Shown: one piece after another, positions 21,583 to 32,597 of the stretch
Layout of the letters: the number at the start of each line of letters is the position of its first letter
Numbering within the stretch: the stretch's first letter is position 1
Assembly: GCA_035771165.1 (NCBI GenBank)
Contig: JAWNZC010000468.1
Span: 1,013,501-1,077,500 of the forward strand
Reading direction: 5' to 3'
Source of the DNA: Paragorgia papillata
Lineage: Eukaryota > Cnidaria > Anthozoa > Scleralcyonacea > Coralliidae
Length of the DNA stretch: 64,000 nt
Program-made: the position numbers and the translations under genes
The notes under the pieces: generated by a model
Seen by the model: the letters and a program-made list of their open reading frames with translations, nothing else
What the model was told of the DNA's origin: nothing
The model's database searches: none

Positions 21583-22636
21583 AATGGAGCAGAAAAATAC
21601 GCATGATGAATTGCTATTACTGTTGTCGAATTATGGTTCAAAAGATTTAGAAAAAGGTGAAAAAGTGTTGTTTTTTTTTAAATCGTAAAATAGTAGATGT
21701 GTCGAAGATCAGAAAGGGTAACTGAAAGCGATATTTATTTATTTTTATATATTTTTTTTCTAGTAGTTGAAAGGAAAAGAATTGCAGAAGAAGAACTTTT
21801 ACAGTACGAGAAAGAACAACAATCGTTGAAGGAACAAGAAGAGGACGAAGCAGAAAGGAAAGCTAGAAGAGATGCTGGTCAGCGAAAAGAGCAACACGAA
21901 TTTGATACTTTTTGTGAAGAAGCTCAACAAGCAGAAGTAAACGAACAAGTAAATTGTACATTTAAATCTTTAATTAGTGACTTAGCTATGTCTTCGTCGT
22001 CAACGGAATCTGAAAATGATGAAAACCGAATAGATTATTTTCCCCATGAACAACCGATAGATTTTTTTTCCTCAGATACAAACACCATCGGTAGATTATT
22101 TTCCTCATCCTATACATCTGCCGCAATCTCAAATATCTCCTTCAACATCATCGTATATCCCTCATAAGACAATTAATATCGTAGGAAGTGACTCTGTTCT
22201 TACAGAATTTAAAATTGAACCAAAAAAACCAAGCGGAAAAAATATTAATTTATTAAAATCGTTGTACGAAGCTGCTGAAACTGTTGACGAAGACAACGAA
22301 GACGGCGAAGACGACGACGATGATGCCCTCGGCGAAGTGGATACTGTTGAAGAGATGGAAACGAGTGGTGGAAAGAAAGAAAGAAAATATTATATTAAAA
22401 AATTAGTGCTTCAAAAAAAGAGAATAAACGTATCCGAATTATCTATTCGTACAAAAACAAACAGTAATATTATTGTATCGGCAGAGAATAAATTTAGAGA
22501 ATTGAAGCGTATTTTTATAATTAAAAAGAAAAAATTAGATAAACAGAACAGTATAAAAGAAGTTTTAGATGATTTGGAGTTAATGGAGAGTAGATATAGA
22601 AACGATTTGAAAAAAACAGATAAGAAGAAAAAATGA
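21583..22636 (+). pseudogene. Acidic coiled-coil viral protein, frame-disrupted
   Basis: The coding stretch begins at ATG 21583 (MEQKNTHDELLLLL) and meets a T run near 21670. It resumes after a probable small intron (GTAACTGAAAG to TTTTTTTTCTAG, about 21718-21764) with a long Glu/Lys coiled coil (EEELLQYEKEQQSLKEQ). It then changes frame in a T8 run at 22062-22069, continues through an Asp/Glu run, and ends at 22636 with a lysine-rich tail. Function unknown; the architecture suggests a scaffold or nuclear protein. Its TGA overlaps the next ATG (ATGA). Confidence 0.45.
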
Positions 22637-23022
22637 TGGAAGTTATTATCACTCAACTTAAAGACGATCGAATTGTATATAAAAATGGATTTTTAGAAAA
22701 TGAAATTTCGAAGGTTTCAAAAATAGTAATGTATAATATAAATACCATTGAGTTTGAGTCGTTTGATTGTTTATACCGACTTTATACTTCATTGGGACCA
22801 TATAACGAGGGAAGAATTATAACTTTTTATTCGGTAATTTTAATTTGTTCTGGAAAGTTAACAGAAGAAGAAATAAAGGGTCTTGTGAAATTGACAGTGA
22901 AGGATTTAAAACGTACTGATTATTTGGAGAGGGAAATTAAAAGAAGAAGACAGAGAGAAAATTTAAAAAAAGATATTACATTTATAACAATTCTAACGTT
23001 TTCTTTAATATTTACGTGTTAT
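22633..23022 (+). CDS. Unknown viral protein with C-terminal membrane helix, truncated by a transposon
   Basis: The ORF starts at ATG 22633, overlapping the upstream stop by 4 bases. It is about 130 residues: a mixed domain (MEVIITQLKDDRIVYKNG), a basic segment (EREIKRRRQREN) and a hydrophobic helix (FITILTFSLIFTCYY). The transposon at 23023 entered within its last codons. Comparing the flanks shows the original frame would have stopped a few bases beyond the insertion, so little was lost, although the ORF now reads into transposon sequence to 23175. Confidence 0.55.
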
Positions 23023-23370
23023 TATGCCTGCCCATCTGTAGCAATATTCAAACCAATAAAATATGTATTCAATCCAATCCATAGATACTATTTAATTCAA
23101 TCAAATAGCATTTTATCATTCAATTCAAACAATATTTCAATCCAATCTAAAATATATTCATTCAATCCAATCTAAAATATATTCATTCAATCCAAAATAA
23201 AATATATTCATTCAATCCAATCTAAAATATATTCATTCAATCCAAAATAAAATATATTCATTCAATCCAATCTAAAATATATTCGTTCAATCCAAACTTG
23301 TAAATATATTCGTTCAATCCAATCTAAAATATATTCATTCAATCTTCCTGGGGCGAGCGCGGCTGAGGCT
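23023..23370 (+). repeat. Left terminal inverted repeat with iterated subterminal motif
   Basis: The outer ~100 bases match the right end at 29440-29533. Further in, attcattcaatccaatctaa (alternating with ccaaaataaa) repeats about seven times. Such iterons are likely transposase binding sites. Confidence 0.85.
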
Positions 23371-23415
23371 AGCACGGCAAATTGGCGGGAAAATAATGCA
23401 ATGCTAGTAATAAAC

Positions 23416-25598
23416 ATGGCGGCGGAGCAGACAGGGAAAGAAAGCACTGATGCCACTATTTTGCGTGTTGCAAACATGCTGAAGGAGGCATCGAATCTCT
23501 TGACATCTGAGACTAATGGAACAAGACGTAGAGAAGATCCTGAGAAGGAAAAATCGGTCAACCAGGCTGGCTTGACACAAACAACTACTATGCAAGGCCC
23601 AAGACCAAGTGCAGGTATGCTTGGTGCTACACTTAACAGAGCACGGCTAATGTTAAACAGAAGCGCATCCTCTGGAATGTATAAACGAATGAACCAACAA
23701 GAAAGGCTTCGAGCTACAAAGACAGAAACAACCACTTCGAAACCAAAACCGAAAAAGCCTGATAAAGCCATTGAATTTGCCTTGATTCGAGGATTTGAAA
23801 TTGAGGACGATGACTGTGACAAAGACGATCAAACGTTGAAATGGGATTCTGTAATTGCAGATGGTATTATCATGGTCAACGAAGGAAACACGGAAGCTGA
23901 AATTCGTCTGAAGGTGAAGAATGCGCTTAACAATAAATTCCCAGTGTTTGGTGCAGATGATTTTGAATTTATTAAAGTGAGGCAAAAGAGAATTTCCAAA
24001 CCAGAGCTACAGCCAGGAGCAGAGTTCAACTTCATGGTTATTAAGAAGATGGCCGGTCAGGGCATATTATATCTAAGAATGAAACTTGGATATAACTTTG
24101 TTCTTAATGATGACACTGACCCTGAAGAAGAAGAAATTATGGTTGTTGAAAAAGAAATGCTTGCAACCAAAAGTAATGAAGAATCTGACAAACAATCTGT
24201 CAATGAACATGTACCTGGAAACAAACTACCACCAGCTGGAGTTGACATTGCCGCAATAATGAGTCAAATTTCAGAAAAACACTTCACTGATCCAGTGGAA
24301 ATACTTCGGTATTTCCAGTCCAGAGTTGTGCGTGGAAGGCAGTTAAACCTGTTAGATGCCAGTGAAGAACTGGAAGGAGAAACTAATCTTATATCATTAG
24401 ACAGAGACAGAGTTATTGAAACCACATTTGCAGAATTCAAGTACATTACTAATTTCTGCACTACCTTCGAAGTGGACTTTATGGGTGAAGTGGCCAAAGA
24501 TGTGGGAGGACCAAGGTTGGAATGGATAAGACTCATGAATAAGGCAATGAAAATAAATATTTTGAGAAAGGTCTTCGTAGTCAAATGTCTGATGACTATT
24601 ATTGGGTTGGAGTCATGTGTGGAATTGCCATTTTACAGAATGGTCAAATGCCAAGAATCTTTCCAGTTGAAGTTTTAGACAAGTTGTTTTCCTGTTCTGC
24701 AGATCAAACCACCTGCCTGTGCATAAACCAGCTCCAGAAAGGTTTGCAAGTATTTGGGTTGCAAGAGGTTTTCTTCCAATTTCCTGTTATGAGGCACTTG
24801 TTGCAACCAGAAAACCATGCATTAACTGTTAAGAATCTGATGTGCTTAATACAACCTCAGTTCTCCCCAGAGGGATCAACAGCATTTGCTAGAGAAAAGG
24901 AGATTTACAGCATTTATGTGAAATACATCCGAGAAGTGGCAAGTGGAAGAAGGCAACCAGTCACATTGCCTGATATACTTTCATTTGTAACTGGATGCTC
25001 AGAAGAGCCAGTTCTTGGCTTTGCAAGAAAACCAACAATTGAGTTCGTTGTGTCAGCTGAGTCCAAGGTTGGTACCTTGAATATAACTGGAAATATTCAG
25101 GTAATTAAATTTGTTTGACTATTTACTGTATGTGAGCACTGAAATATACATTGTTTTGTATGTGATGTGTTATCACTGTACAGTATCTCCCTAGGTAAAA
25201 AATGAATATTTTCTGTTTACAATAACTCCATTAATGGAAAATTGATTACATTTGGTTTAGATTTGAGTTTTTTTTCTTACATTGACTTGGAAAATTAAAT
25301 AAAGCTTCCTCTCTATTAAGTCCCACCTTTCTAATAATCATCCTTCTCTAATAACCTCCCTGTTGATGGCATTAAAAATTAATAAGCCCCCTACTCTCAT
25401 TTGTAGAATACAGATGAGGATGGATCTGAACCATGTCCCAAGAAAAAAAGAAGCTTATATTATACACCAACAGCGCACACTTGTGCCAATGTGTTGAAAA
25501 TTCCAAGAGGGGTTCTGACTGAGGGACTTCCCACGGAAGATTTTCTTTTTAACATATATGACATGGCATTTACCAGTTCCTACTTTGGAATAGTATAA
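23416..25598 (+). CDS. HECT-domain E3 ubiquitin-ligase-like protein of the transposon
   Basis: From ATG 23416 (MAAEQTGKESTD) come a low-complexity N-terminus, a middle with no recognised domain, then a HECT domain: FMGEVAKDVGGPRLEW, DYYWVGVMCGIAILQNGQ and so on. An intron runs from about 25101 (GTAATTAA donor) to 25406 (CATTTGTAG acceptor). The last exon (25407-25598) carries the C-lobe with the candidate catalytic cysteine in TAHTCANVLKIP and the closing YDMAF...YFGIV. The frame shifts by one base near 24555, so this copy may be inactive. HECT ligases form a ubiquitin thioester on that cysteine; the target is unknown. Confidence 0.75.
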
Positions 25599-25609
25599 CT
25601 TTTCCTATT

Positions 25610-27640
25610 CCAAAATGAATGTGAACTAAATTCTTCATTTTTTTGTAGTTCTGTTTGTTGTTTTGTTACAGTTTCCTAAATAGTGAATGAATACAAATTT
25701 CATTAAGTGAATGAAATACAGTATGGTATGGTATGAAAGGCAGAAAAAACTTTTTTTAAATTTAAGCACAACTAGAAAGTACTAGGGTTTAGTGGTTCTT
25801 GAAGTTGCTGTTTGAGAATTACTCTTAATTTATTACAGTACCATCACATGCTATCTAACTACAAAAAGGAGACTGTGCAGTAACCCAAATTTCATATTTG
25901 GAACACAACACATTTTTGTTTGAGTCTGAAAAAGTTTCTATCTACAATATTATTCACCTATATTTATACAGTAGCTGTAATAAAATTATAGGTACCATTG
26001 GAAAAAAACCTGTCAGTTCTATTTATCCATGTTGCGCTACAAACATATGTCAATTGTTAAGATAAGTAATAGGTATGTTGTTGCAGGTTGATTGTATTAA
26101 ATGTTCACAAACATTCCTGGACTAAAGGGATTTTAAGTTGGTATTGTTATTTTATGTTAGAAAAATCTTATTTAAAAAAAAAATTATCTGGGACCACTTG
26201 CATATACAGTATACTAGAAATACATTAATGCAAACCCCTCGTGTTTGTTGTTTATTATTATTGCACCTTGCCTTCAATCCCAGGGATGGGCTCTGTTGTG
26301 GACTCTTATATATGGTAAGTAATTGTGCCTTTCCAGTGTTCACACCATTTTCGACCAATTGGTCCACAACGTAAATAGACTCTACCATGGATTTAAACCT
26401 GTTCACATTTTTGAGTATCAATCAATTATAAAAAAAACAAAACTATAACCTACCCCACCTCTTATTTCTCCCCGATTATAACATATCCAAACACCTATCC
26501 CAAACCTATAAATCACATTTTTGGGTATTAATTTTAAAACAATTACTATAACCTAACCCAATCCCCCCCTCCCATTTTTTCCCATTATAACCTACCCCAA
26601 TTCCAAAATGAATTATTTGAATTTGAGTTTTATTCAGATTTTAACAATTCACCTGTACCTGTGTCCCTTATTCTGTAGCCATGTGGTTGCATATCATGTA
26701 AGTGGACTGCGATTTGAAAACCTGATTTATAACCTGTTTTTTGTTTATTATGATTGCTTTAAAACAAAACTAATTATTATTATTAATAATAATAATAATT
26801 ATTATTATTAATAATTATTATTATTAATAATAATAATTAGTTTTGTTTTGCAATCATAATAAACAAAAAACATTTATTATTAATAAACATTATTATTAAT
26901 TATTATTATTTATTATTATTACATGTAGCAAGTTTTATGCAATTGGCTCTTTAAATTTTAAAAGGTAAATACACTAAACATGAGAATATTATTTTATATA
27001 ATTTTTCTCTTGTTTAATTAATGCTACCATACTAAATGTATGTAAATAACTGATTACTAATTAACTGTATTGTAATTGAAGGGTTTTTGTCTAACAGGAA
27101 TGACTGGTAGCTTTTACATGTCTTATATGGGTTGGTTTTACATTGGTTGTTTTAAGAGTCACATAACAGGAAAATAACAGTTTTGACAGTTTGTCGGGTT
27201 TGCCACAGGTGGCAGGGAAAGTCAGGCACACTGTACCCACAGGATTTGACAACAACTATATCATGAATGGGTAATTTGACTTGAAATGCTTGTCTCACAG
27301 TGGAGAAATTGACCAAAATTTTGAAGTAAAATGTCAAAACCTACGTAGGAGTCTTCTACGTTCTCTGTTATGCAGGGTATACTAAATCTCCCCTTGGCTC
27401 AAACTACTGAATGGTACATGTAACTGAGTAGTAAGATTTACATTATAAGACTTACAAACATGAACAACATGCATTAAACATACAGTGAGTAGTCATTGCA
27501 TCTCAAAAATGTGCATAAACTTAATTATGATTGTTTAGTTTATCAGAAATGTTTGGTGGGCTTGGCCTTAGCCCCCTTATCAAAGGCTCTTGTTAACACA
27601 TTTGGGTTGTATTAGGTGGTGAACCCCCATAAACATGCAT
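25610..27640. other. Internal non-coding region of the transposon
   Basis: No further gene is recognised between the HECT exon and the transposase. An (AAT/ATT)n array at 26770-26930 is partly palindromic (aacaaaactaattatt and its complement). Two similar tracts containing cctaacccaatcccc and cctaccccacctc lie at 26440-26600. Confidence 0.6.
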
Positions 27641-27647
27641 AATTACA

Positions 27648-29036
27648 TTATATTTGCACGTAATATGTTTCCAATTGTTGAACAGTTAGTCTTAATGCTT
27701 CAGCATATACATCAATTCCCATATCTGAAGATACTCTGTTTGGGTTAATTATGTTACTAATATGACTGAGGATTTCTTGAGTGTGAGGTATGATAGTTGG
27801 AGAAACGACAACATTATTTGATTCAGTACCAGAGGGATACGGTCCTTCAGCATCATCTCCATAAAAATCTAGGCTGTCAGGTTCATCATCCAACATATCC
27901 ATAGCAAGGGGATTGTTTATATTCAGTAGTCCATTACTCCATATTTGGTTTGGAGTCCAGTTTCTCTCACTTGATAAACGGTGATCATTATACAGTTTTT
28001 GGAATTCCTCCAAAGCATAGTTTATCCTGTGCAAATAAACCAGATGAAGGGCAAATAGATGAATTGGGTTTTCAACATCTAAGATCCCAGTTTGCTCCAT
28101 TGCATAAAAGACATAGTAGAATGCAACAGCAACACATCGAAACACATCACGCCATAAACGCTCTATTCTTTGGTTTCTGGTCGACGAACCAGCTATAAAG
28201 CTGCCTCTTCCTGCTCCTTGTTTGGCAACCATAGCCTCACAAACAAGAACATTTTCAACACCATAATCTACCCTCACTCTTGAAGGCCAAATACCTCCAT
28301 GTTCACCAATTGCATTCAAAAATAGAGATAAAACTGTCTCTGCTCGGTTGTTTGTACTACATTTCAAAAACATGATTTTCCTTGACTTGCCATCTATGCA
28401 CCCGTGGATAACAAACTGCCAGCGTATTAATGAGTGGTGGCCATCAATATGCCATAAAGAGTTGGGCCACGGGACGTGATAAGAGCGACGAGAAACCAAT
28501 GCTCCCCAACGTAAAACTGTATGCCTAGGATCTACTCTATTTAAACTTGCACGAATCCGTTGCCTTTGGATAAAGAAACCTTTTGATCTAAAATATCCTG
28601 ACATGAAAGGTTCACCAGTAGTGGAGCCATGGCGCGATATGTATGACTTGACCATGTCATCAATTTCTCCATCAGTTATGACACTGTAGCGCTGTAAGTT
28701 TTGAAGTCCATACTCTTGAACTCTTCGACTAATTGTCCAACGTGACACGCCGAACATGTTAGCAATTTGCGTCCAGGTAAATCCAAGCCCTCTTAATTCT
28801 TCAAGTAGTTCTTTAGAAATTTTATATTTTGGTCTTCCCGCAGAGTCACGGCATTCAAACGTTAGTGGTATTTCACTGCAAACAGTTGTATTTAAGGACT
28901 TTTCATGGTATAACAAGCAAATATTTTCGTTTAGTTCCGCCATAATTGTTGCCAGGTCTTCCAAATCTTTTATATCACTGCTGCAGAGAGGGCTATTGGT
29001 TACCAGGCCATGGAGAATTTTGATCAATAAAATCAA
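27648..29036 (-). CDS. Integrase-like DDE transposase (IS3EU-like), 462 aa
   Basis: The N-terminal half has a helix-turn-helix (residues about 85-110, GFTWTQIANMFGVSRWTI). The catalytic core follows with D198 in LWHIDGHH, D257 in VRVDYGVEN and E292 in QRIERLWRD. The last two are separated by 34 residues, as in retroviral/IS3 integrases. The ORF is complete and uninterrupted. An alternative start is MAELNENICLLY at residue 32. It would cut and join the element, probably binding the iterated subterminal motifs. The pairing with a HECT gene in the same element argues that both are cargo of one transposon. Confidence 0.85.
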   Translation of the reverse strand: MILLIKILHGLVTNSPLCSSDIKDLEDLATIMAELNENICLLYHEKSLNTTVCSEIPLTFECRDSAGRPKYKISKELLEELRGLGFTWTQIANMFGVSRWTISRRVQEYGLQNLQRYSVITDGEIDDMVKSYISRHGSTTGEPFMSGYFRSKGFFIQRQRIRASLNRVDPRHTVLRWGALVSRRSYHVPWPNSLWHIDGHHSLIRWQFVIHGCIDGKSRKIMFLKCSTNNRAETVLSLFLNAIGEHGGIWPSRVRVDYGVENVLVCEAMVAKQGAGRGSFIAGSSTRNQRIERLWRDVFRCVAVAFYYVFYAMEQTGILDVENPIHLFALHLVYLHRINYALEEFQKLYNDHRLSSERNWTPNQIWSNGLLNINNPLAMDMLDDEPDSLDFYGDDAEGPYPSGTESNNVVVSPTIIPHTQEILSHISNIINPNRVSSDMGIDVYAEALRLTVQQLETYYVQI

Positions 29037-29219
29037 TCAGTAAAAGCATTTTGGAAAGTTCATCCGCTGAAAAGTGGTGATGATTCGAATGTTCCATTAT
29101 TTCGGTCGATTCTTCTATAGCTAAAGTCAAGTTTTTCAATAGTTCATCCCCAAGGTTTATTGGCAACTCCATATCCACCATTTTGATTTGCGTCTGTTGG
29201 ATGTGTGCATGGTCTTTCT

Positions 29220-29533
29220 AGCCGCGCTCGCCCCAGGAAGATTGAATGAATATTTTTTGGATTGAATGAATATATTTTATTTTGGATTGAATGAATATAT
29301 TTTAGATTGGATTGAATGAATATATTTACAAGTTTGGATTGAACGAATATATTTACAAGTTTGGATTGAATGAATATATTTTATTTTGGATTGAATGAAT
29401 ATATTTTAGATTGGATTGAAATATTGTTTGAATTGAATGATAAAATGCTATTTGATTAAATTAAATAGTATCTATGGATTGGATTGAATACATATTTTAT
29501 TGGTTTGAATATTGCTACAGATGGGCAGGCATA
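29220..29533 (-). repeat. Right terminal inverted repeat of the IS3EU-like element
   Basis: Reverse complement of the left end, with ttggattgaatgaatatatt repeated about seven times and the tip gggcaggcata at 29523-29533, followed by TGTTAT. Confidence 0.85.
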
Positions 29534-29575
29534 TGTTATTACTTCTAAAGTTTTTTCTAATATTTTTGAAAAAAT

Positions 29576-30157
29576 ATGGAAAAAGATGAATTTTCGTTTC
29601 ATTTGAAAGTTAAAATATTTTCTCGTGATGTAGTTAGAATGGAGGAGGATGAGGAGAAAAATGGTTTTTGGTATTCTTGTGCAAAATTGAGTAACGCAAT
29701 TAGTAAATTTTATTCTCAACGAAAAAATGAAAAAAAATTGAATATTAGCGAAATATGTATTTTCTTACATAAATATTGTATGAAAAAAAATGGGGGAAAA
29801 TATTCAAATTTTATGAGAATTGTGGGAAACCATTATCCTCCTCTACCTGAATATATTGAAGAATATATGCGTTTATTAAACGAATTTTATATTAATAATT
29901 CTTCATCCAAATTAATTGTAACTCGTGTATATTTTGCATTGCAGTATATTCATCCGTTTTTAGACGGTAATGGACGTATAGGAAAAACTTTAGTCGCTAT
30001 ATTAAATAATGATTTATTTTGTAAAATAAAAACATTTGAACAACACAAGAATTTATGCGTAGAATTAGAATTATTACAAAGTAATATGTTTGTTTTTGAA
30101 GATAGAGAAATTTATATAGCTTCATTCAATAAGTTGAATAATATGATACAAAATTAA
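29576..30157 (+). CDS. Fic-domain protein (probable AMPylase-type), 193 aa
   Basis: Residues 126-137 read HPFLDGNGRIGK, the Fic active-site signature. The catalytic histidine, the metal-binding acidic residue and the GNGR anion hole are intact; the final arginine of the usual motif is lysine here. Upstream, GGKYSNFMRIVGNHYPPLPE matches the pre-catalytic flap and the proline-rich turn of Fic folds. Fic enzymes transfer AMP or other phosphate-containing groups to hydroxyl side chains of target proteins. No clear inhibitory S/TxxxE motif is seen. The gene lies just right of the nested transposon, tail to tail with the 30162 gene, and shares the viral AT-rich codon use. The substrate is unknown. 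Confidence 0.8.
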   Translation: MEKDEFSFHLKVKIFSRDVVRMEEDEEKNGFWYSCAKLSNAISKFYSQRKNEKKLNISEICIFLHKYCMKKNGGKYSNFMRIVGNHYPPLPEYIEEYMRLLNEFYINNSSSKLIVTRVYFALQYIHPFLDGNGRIGKTLVAILNNDLFCKIKTFEQHKNLCVELELLQSNMFVFEDREIYIASFNKLNNMIQN

Positions 30158-30161
30158 TTAA

Positions 30162-31427
30162 TTAATTAATAAAATTGGCTTCTCGCAACATTGTTTTTAC
30201 TCGTTGAATACTTTTATCCGTTAAGTTTTGAATGGTTGCGTTTACACAGTCAAAAACATGGTGGAATTCACCCTTTTTGATTTTAATAAAACTTTCACTA
30301 TTAAGAGTTGTAAATTCAATATAATCATTATTTTCATCATTATGATCAGAACATGTATGAGAAGATTGAGGCTCGTGTACAAAAATTATTTTTGATTTTT
30401 CTTTTATTGAGCTATCACTTATTTCATTAAATTCAAATATTTCATAACAATTGTTATAGTCTACACCGTTTTGCCGACAATCTTTAAATCTACAACATAT
30501 AGGAGCGTGTCCTCGAAAAACATTTACATGTTCTATCATATTTTGACAATAATAAGTATATTGCCAATTACGTCGTAATATTCCGTTTGGGTTGTGTGCA
30601 TCGCAATAACATAAAAAACATAATGTAATATTGTACATTTCTTCAATATTACATTTTTTTTCATTACATGAAACGGTTTTATAAAGAAATCCCGGCGCAA
30701 TAGAAAATAGAAAAAAACAAACTTTCAATTTTTCTTCAGACTCAATCAAATCTGAAAATAATGAAAATATATTGAATGTTCCTTCTTCACAACATTCGCC
30801 TTTGAATAAAATGCTAGTAAAGGGCGTATTCATTATTGGTGGTTTGGATAGTATTTTACACGCTGTAATATTAAACCAATTTTGCACGATACTTTTGTTG
30901 CTAAAACTGTCAAAATCACATGAGAGCATTTGAAAATAATACTCATTAATAAGTGGATTTTTTGGAAAAAAAGAATGAAGGAATCTATTATCACGGCATA
31001 GTACAAGTTCATAGCTTTCATCGAATTTTACAATCCATTTATTCTTCTTATTATCACTAAAAAATGTCATATCCGGTATTAAATAGTTTTCTATTCCGTT
31101 CGATATAGTAACATAAGGATAAAGGTCTTCGCAATTGATAAATGTATTGACATCGGGTATATTGTTGAATAACCAGAATGGGTATGGTTCAACTTCTTCA
31201 TATGATTTTGCATCCTCTTCATATATATGAATTAATTGTATAAATCCACCTTGATACAAATGTAAAAGTCCAAGACACCAGTATAGATATCCAAAGTAAC
31301 GGTTAGGAAATTCACGAAATGACGGGATCATTGTAAATATCCATTTCCAAGTAATTGTTTCCTCTTTTTCTGTTGTCTTTATTTTTTTATTATATATATT
31401 ACCATTTTTTCTTTTCCTTTTAAACAT
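30162..31427 (-). CDS. Unknown large viral protein, paralogue of the 53.8-55.0 kb gene, 421 aa
   Basis: An intact ORF with a basic start (MFKRKRKNGNIYNKK). Shared landmarks with the second copy are FGYLYWCLGLLHLYQGG, DLYPYVTISNGIENYLIPD, an FNIFSLFSDL segment followed by a hydrophobic helix, and CDAHNPNGIL, then a cysteine motif (CCRFKDCR). The protein is cysteine- and aromatic-rich, so a zinc-containing globular fold is likely. No family is recognised. Two copies at opposite sides of the virus suggest an ancient duplication with a useful function. Confidence 0.65.
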   Translation of the reverse strand: MFKRKRKNGNIYNKKIKTTEKEETITWKWIFTMIPSFREFPNRYFGYLYWCLGLLHLYQGGFIQLIHIYEEDAKSYEEVEPYPFWLFNNIPDVNTFINCEDLYPYVTISNGIENYLIPDMTFFSDNKKNKWIVKFDESYELVLCRDNRFLHSFFPKNPLINEYYFQMLSCDFDSFSNKSIVQNWFNITACKILSKPPIMNTPFTSILFKGECCEEGTFNIFSLFSDLIESEEKLKVCFFLFSIAPGFLYKTVSCNEKKCNIEEMYNITLCFLCYCDAHNPNGILRRNWQYTYYCQNMIEHVNVFRGHAPICCRFKDCRQNGVDYNNCYEIFEFNEISDSSIKEKSKIIFVHEPQSSHTCSDHNDENNDYIEFTTLNSESFIKIKKGEFHHVFDCVNATIQNLTDKSIQRVKTMLREANFIN

Positions 31428-31547
31428 GATGAAGGGAAAAGAAAATGATCATGAAGAATTTAATTATTAATATATATAGTGAAAAAATTGACTATATCAA
31501 TTCCAAATATGGTCAAAGATTTTTTTTTAATTTTTTTTATTTTACAG

Positions 31548-31946
31548 ATGAATTCGACAAAACAGCTAATTTTTTCTTGTTTTGGCTCGTATATTGGGCA
31601 AGAGAATCTTACAGAAAGTACAATTTTGTGTATTGAGATATTAAGAGGGATTTATATCGAAGTAATTAGTGAAGAAATAACAAAAATGTGGAAACAGTCG
31701 TGCGGTTGTCCTACAACACATAAGGAGAGGGTAGAAATGTTTTTTCCTATTGTATTGAGTGATTTAAAAGTTAATAATGAAGAAATTTGTAAACGGTTTA
31801 ATGAAGATGTAATTATAGTTAACAATCCTCGTATTATGAATAATACAATATATAGTGAAATACAGAAAAAATTGAACTGTTTTCATCACAAAAGAATAAT
31901 TTGTGAAGAAAATTACGAATATTTTAAGTTAGTATTATTGAATTAA
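31548..31946 (+). CDS. Unknown viral protein, 132 aa
   Basis: The start is chosen at ATG 31548 (MNSTKQLIFSCFG) because it is immediately preceded by TTTTATTTTACAG, an excellent splice acceptor; the frame also opens at 31479. It contains a cysteine/histidine cluster (QSCGCPTTHKERVEMFF). Its end overlaps the convergent gene at 31943 by 4 bases. Function unknown. Confidence 0.55.
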   Translation: MNSTKQLIFSCFGSYIGQENLTESTILCIEILRGIYIEVISEEITKMWKQSCGCPTTHKERVEMFFPIVLSDLKVNNEEICKRFNEDVIIVNNPRIMNNTIYSEIQKKLNCFHHKRIICEENYEYFKLVLLN

Positions 31947-32434
31947 TATGAGAGACAATCTTCCCAAGTAACCATGTGTTTGTCCAGTAAATGTTGATTT
32001 TTTTGCACTGAATTACATTGAACGATTTTTTCTAATTTGTTAATTGCGTGTTTTATCATAATTATACATGTTATTATACTGTTATCTAATGGTTCTTCTA
32101 CACTGATTTCAAGTCTTTGTTTTCTGAAAATATTAATCCCTTTTGTTAATACTTTTAAAATATTCGATATATATTCTTTTTCTTCCTCGTTCTCATCGGT
32201 AATTTGTGAAAGTAATTTTATAAGACGTCCTTCTATAGTAGCTACACGATGAATGAGACGCATAATGTTGTAATACCACCACTTCAGGTAGGTAGTATGG
32301 TTGTTTTCTTTGTTATATCTTTCACCCAATGTTTCGTCGCCCATAATGGAATCTCTTAGATCTGTTACATATCCTCGTAGTAACGTGTAACTATTTTTTT
32401 TTGAATCCATATGAAATCCAACTATTACTTCCAT
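31943..32434 (-). CDS. Unknown helical viral protein, 163 aa
   Basis: An intact ORF (MEVIVGFHMDSKKNSYTLL) that looks almost entirely alpha-helical, with heptad-like leucines (IEGRLIKLLSQI, AINKLEKIV). Upstream AT tracts hold a possible promoter shared with the divergent gene at 32598. No family recognised. Confidence 0.55.
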   Translation of the reverse strand: MEVIVGFHMDSKKNSYTLLRGYVTDLRDSIMGDETLGERYNKENNHTTYLKWWYYNIMRLIHRVATIEGRLIKLLSQITDENEEEKEYISNILKVLTKGINIFRKQRLEISVEEPLDNSIITCIIMIKHAINKLEKIVQCNSVQKNQHLLDKHMVTWEDCLSY

Positions 32435-32597
32435 TTTTTTTTTAGTTATTTTTTTCTGTTGTGTTTTTTATTATATAGGTTTTTTAAAATAAAAAAAATA
32501 TAAAGTAAAAAAAGTAAAAAAAGTTAAAAAAAATTAAATAGATTAAAAAAAAAGTGTATAAAGTAAAAAAAAAAGTAAAAAATTTTTAGTCGTAAAA

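Larger units (their letters stand above)
23023..29533. mobile_element. IS3EU-like DNA transposon carrying a HECT gene
   Basis: The element begins TATGCCTGCCCATCTG and ends with the reverse complement. A 6-bp target duplication TGTTAT is present at 23017-23022 and 29534-29539. Inside the tips on both sides are iterated attcattcaatccaat motifs. It encodes an integrase-like DDE transposase (minus) and a HECT ligase-like protein (plus). From memory of Repbase, IS3EU elements have TAY...RTA ends and 6-bp duplications, which fits, but I could not search. The clear duplication shows it inserted into the viral element. Confidence 0.85.
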
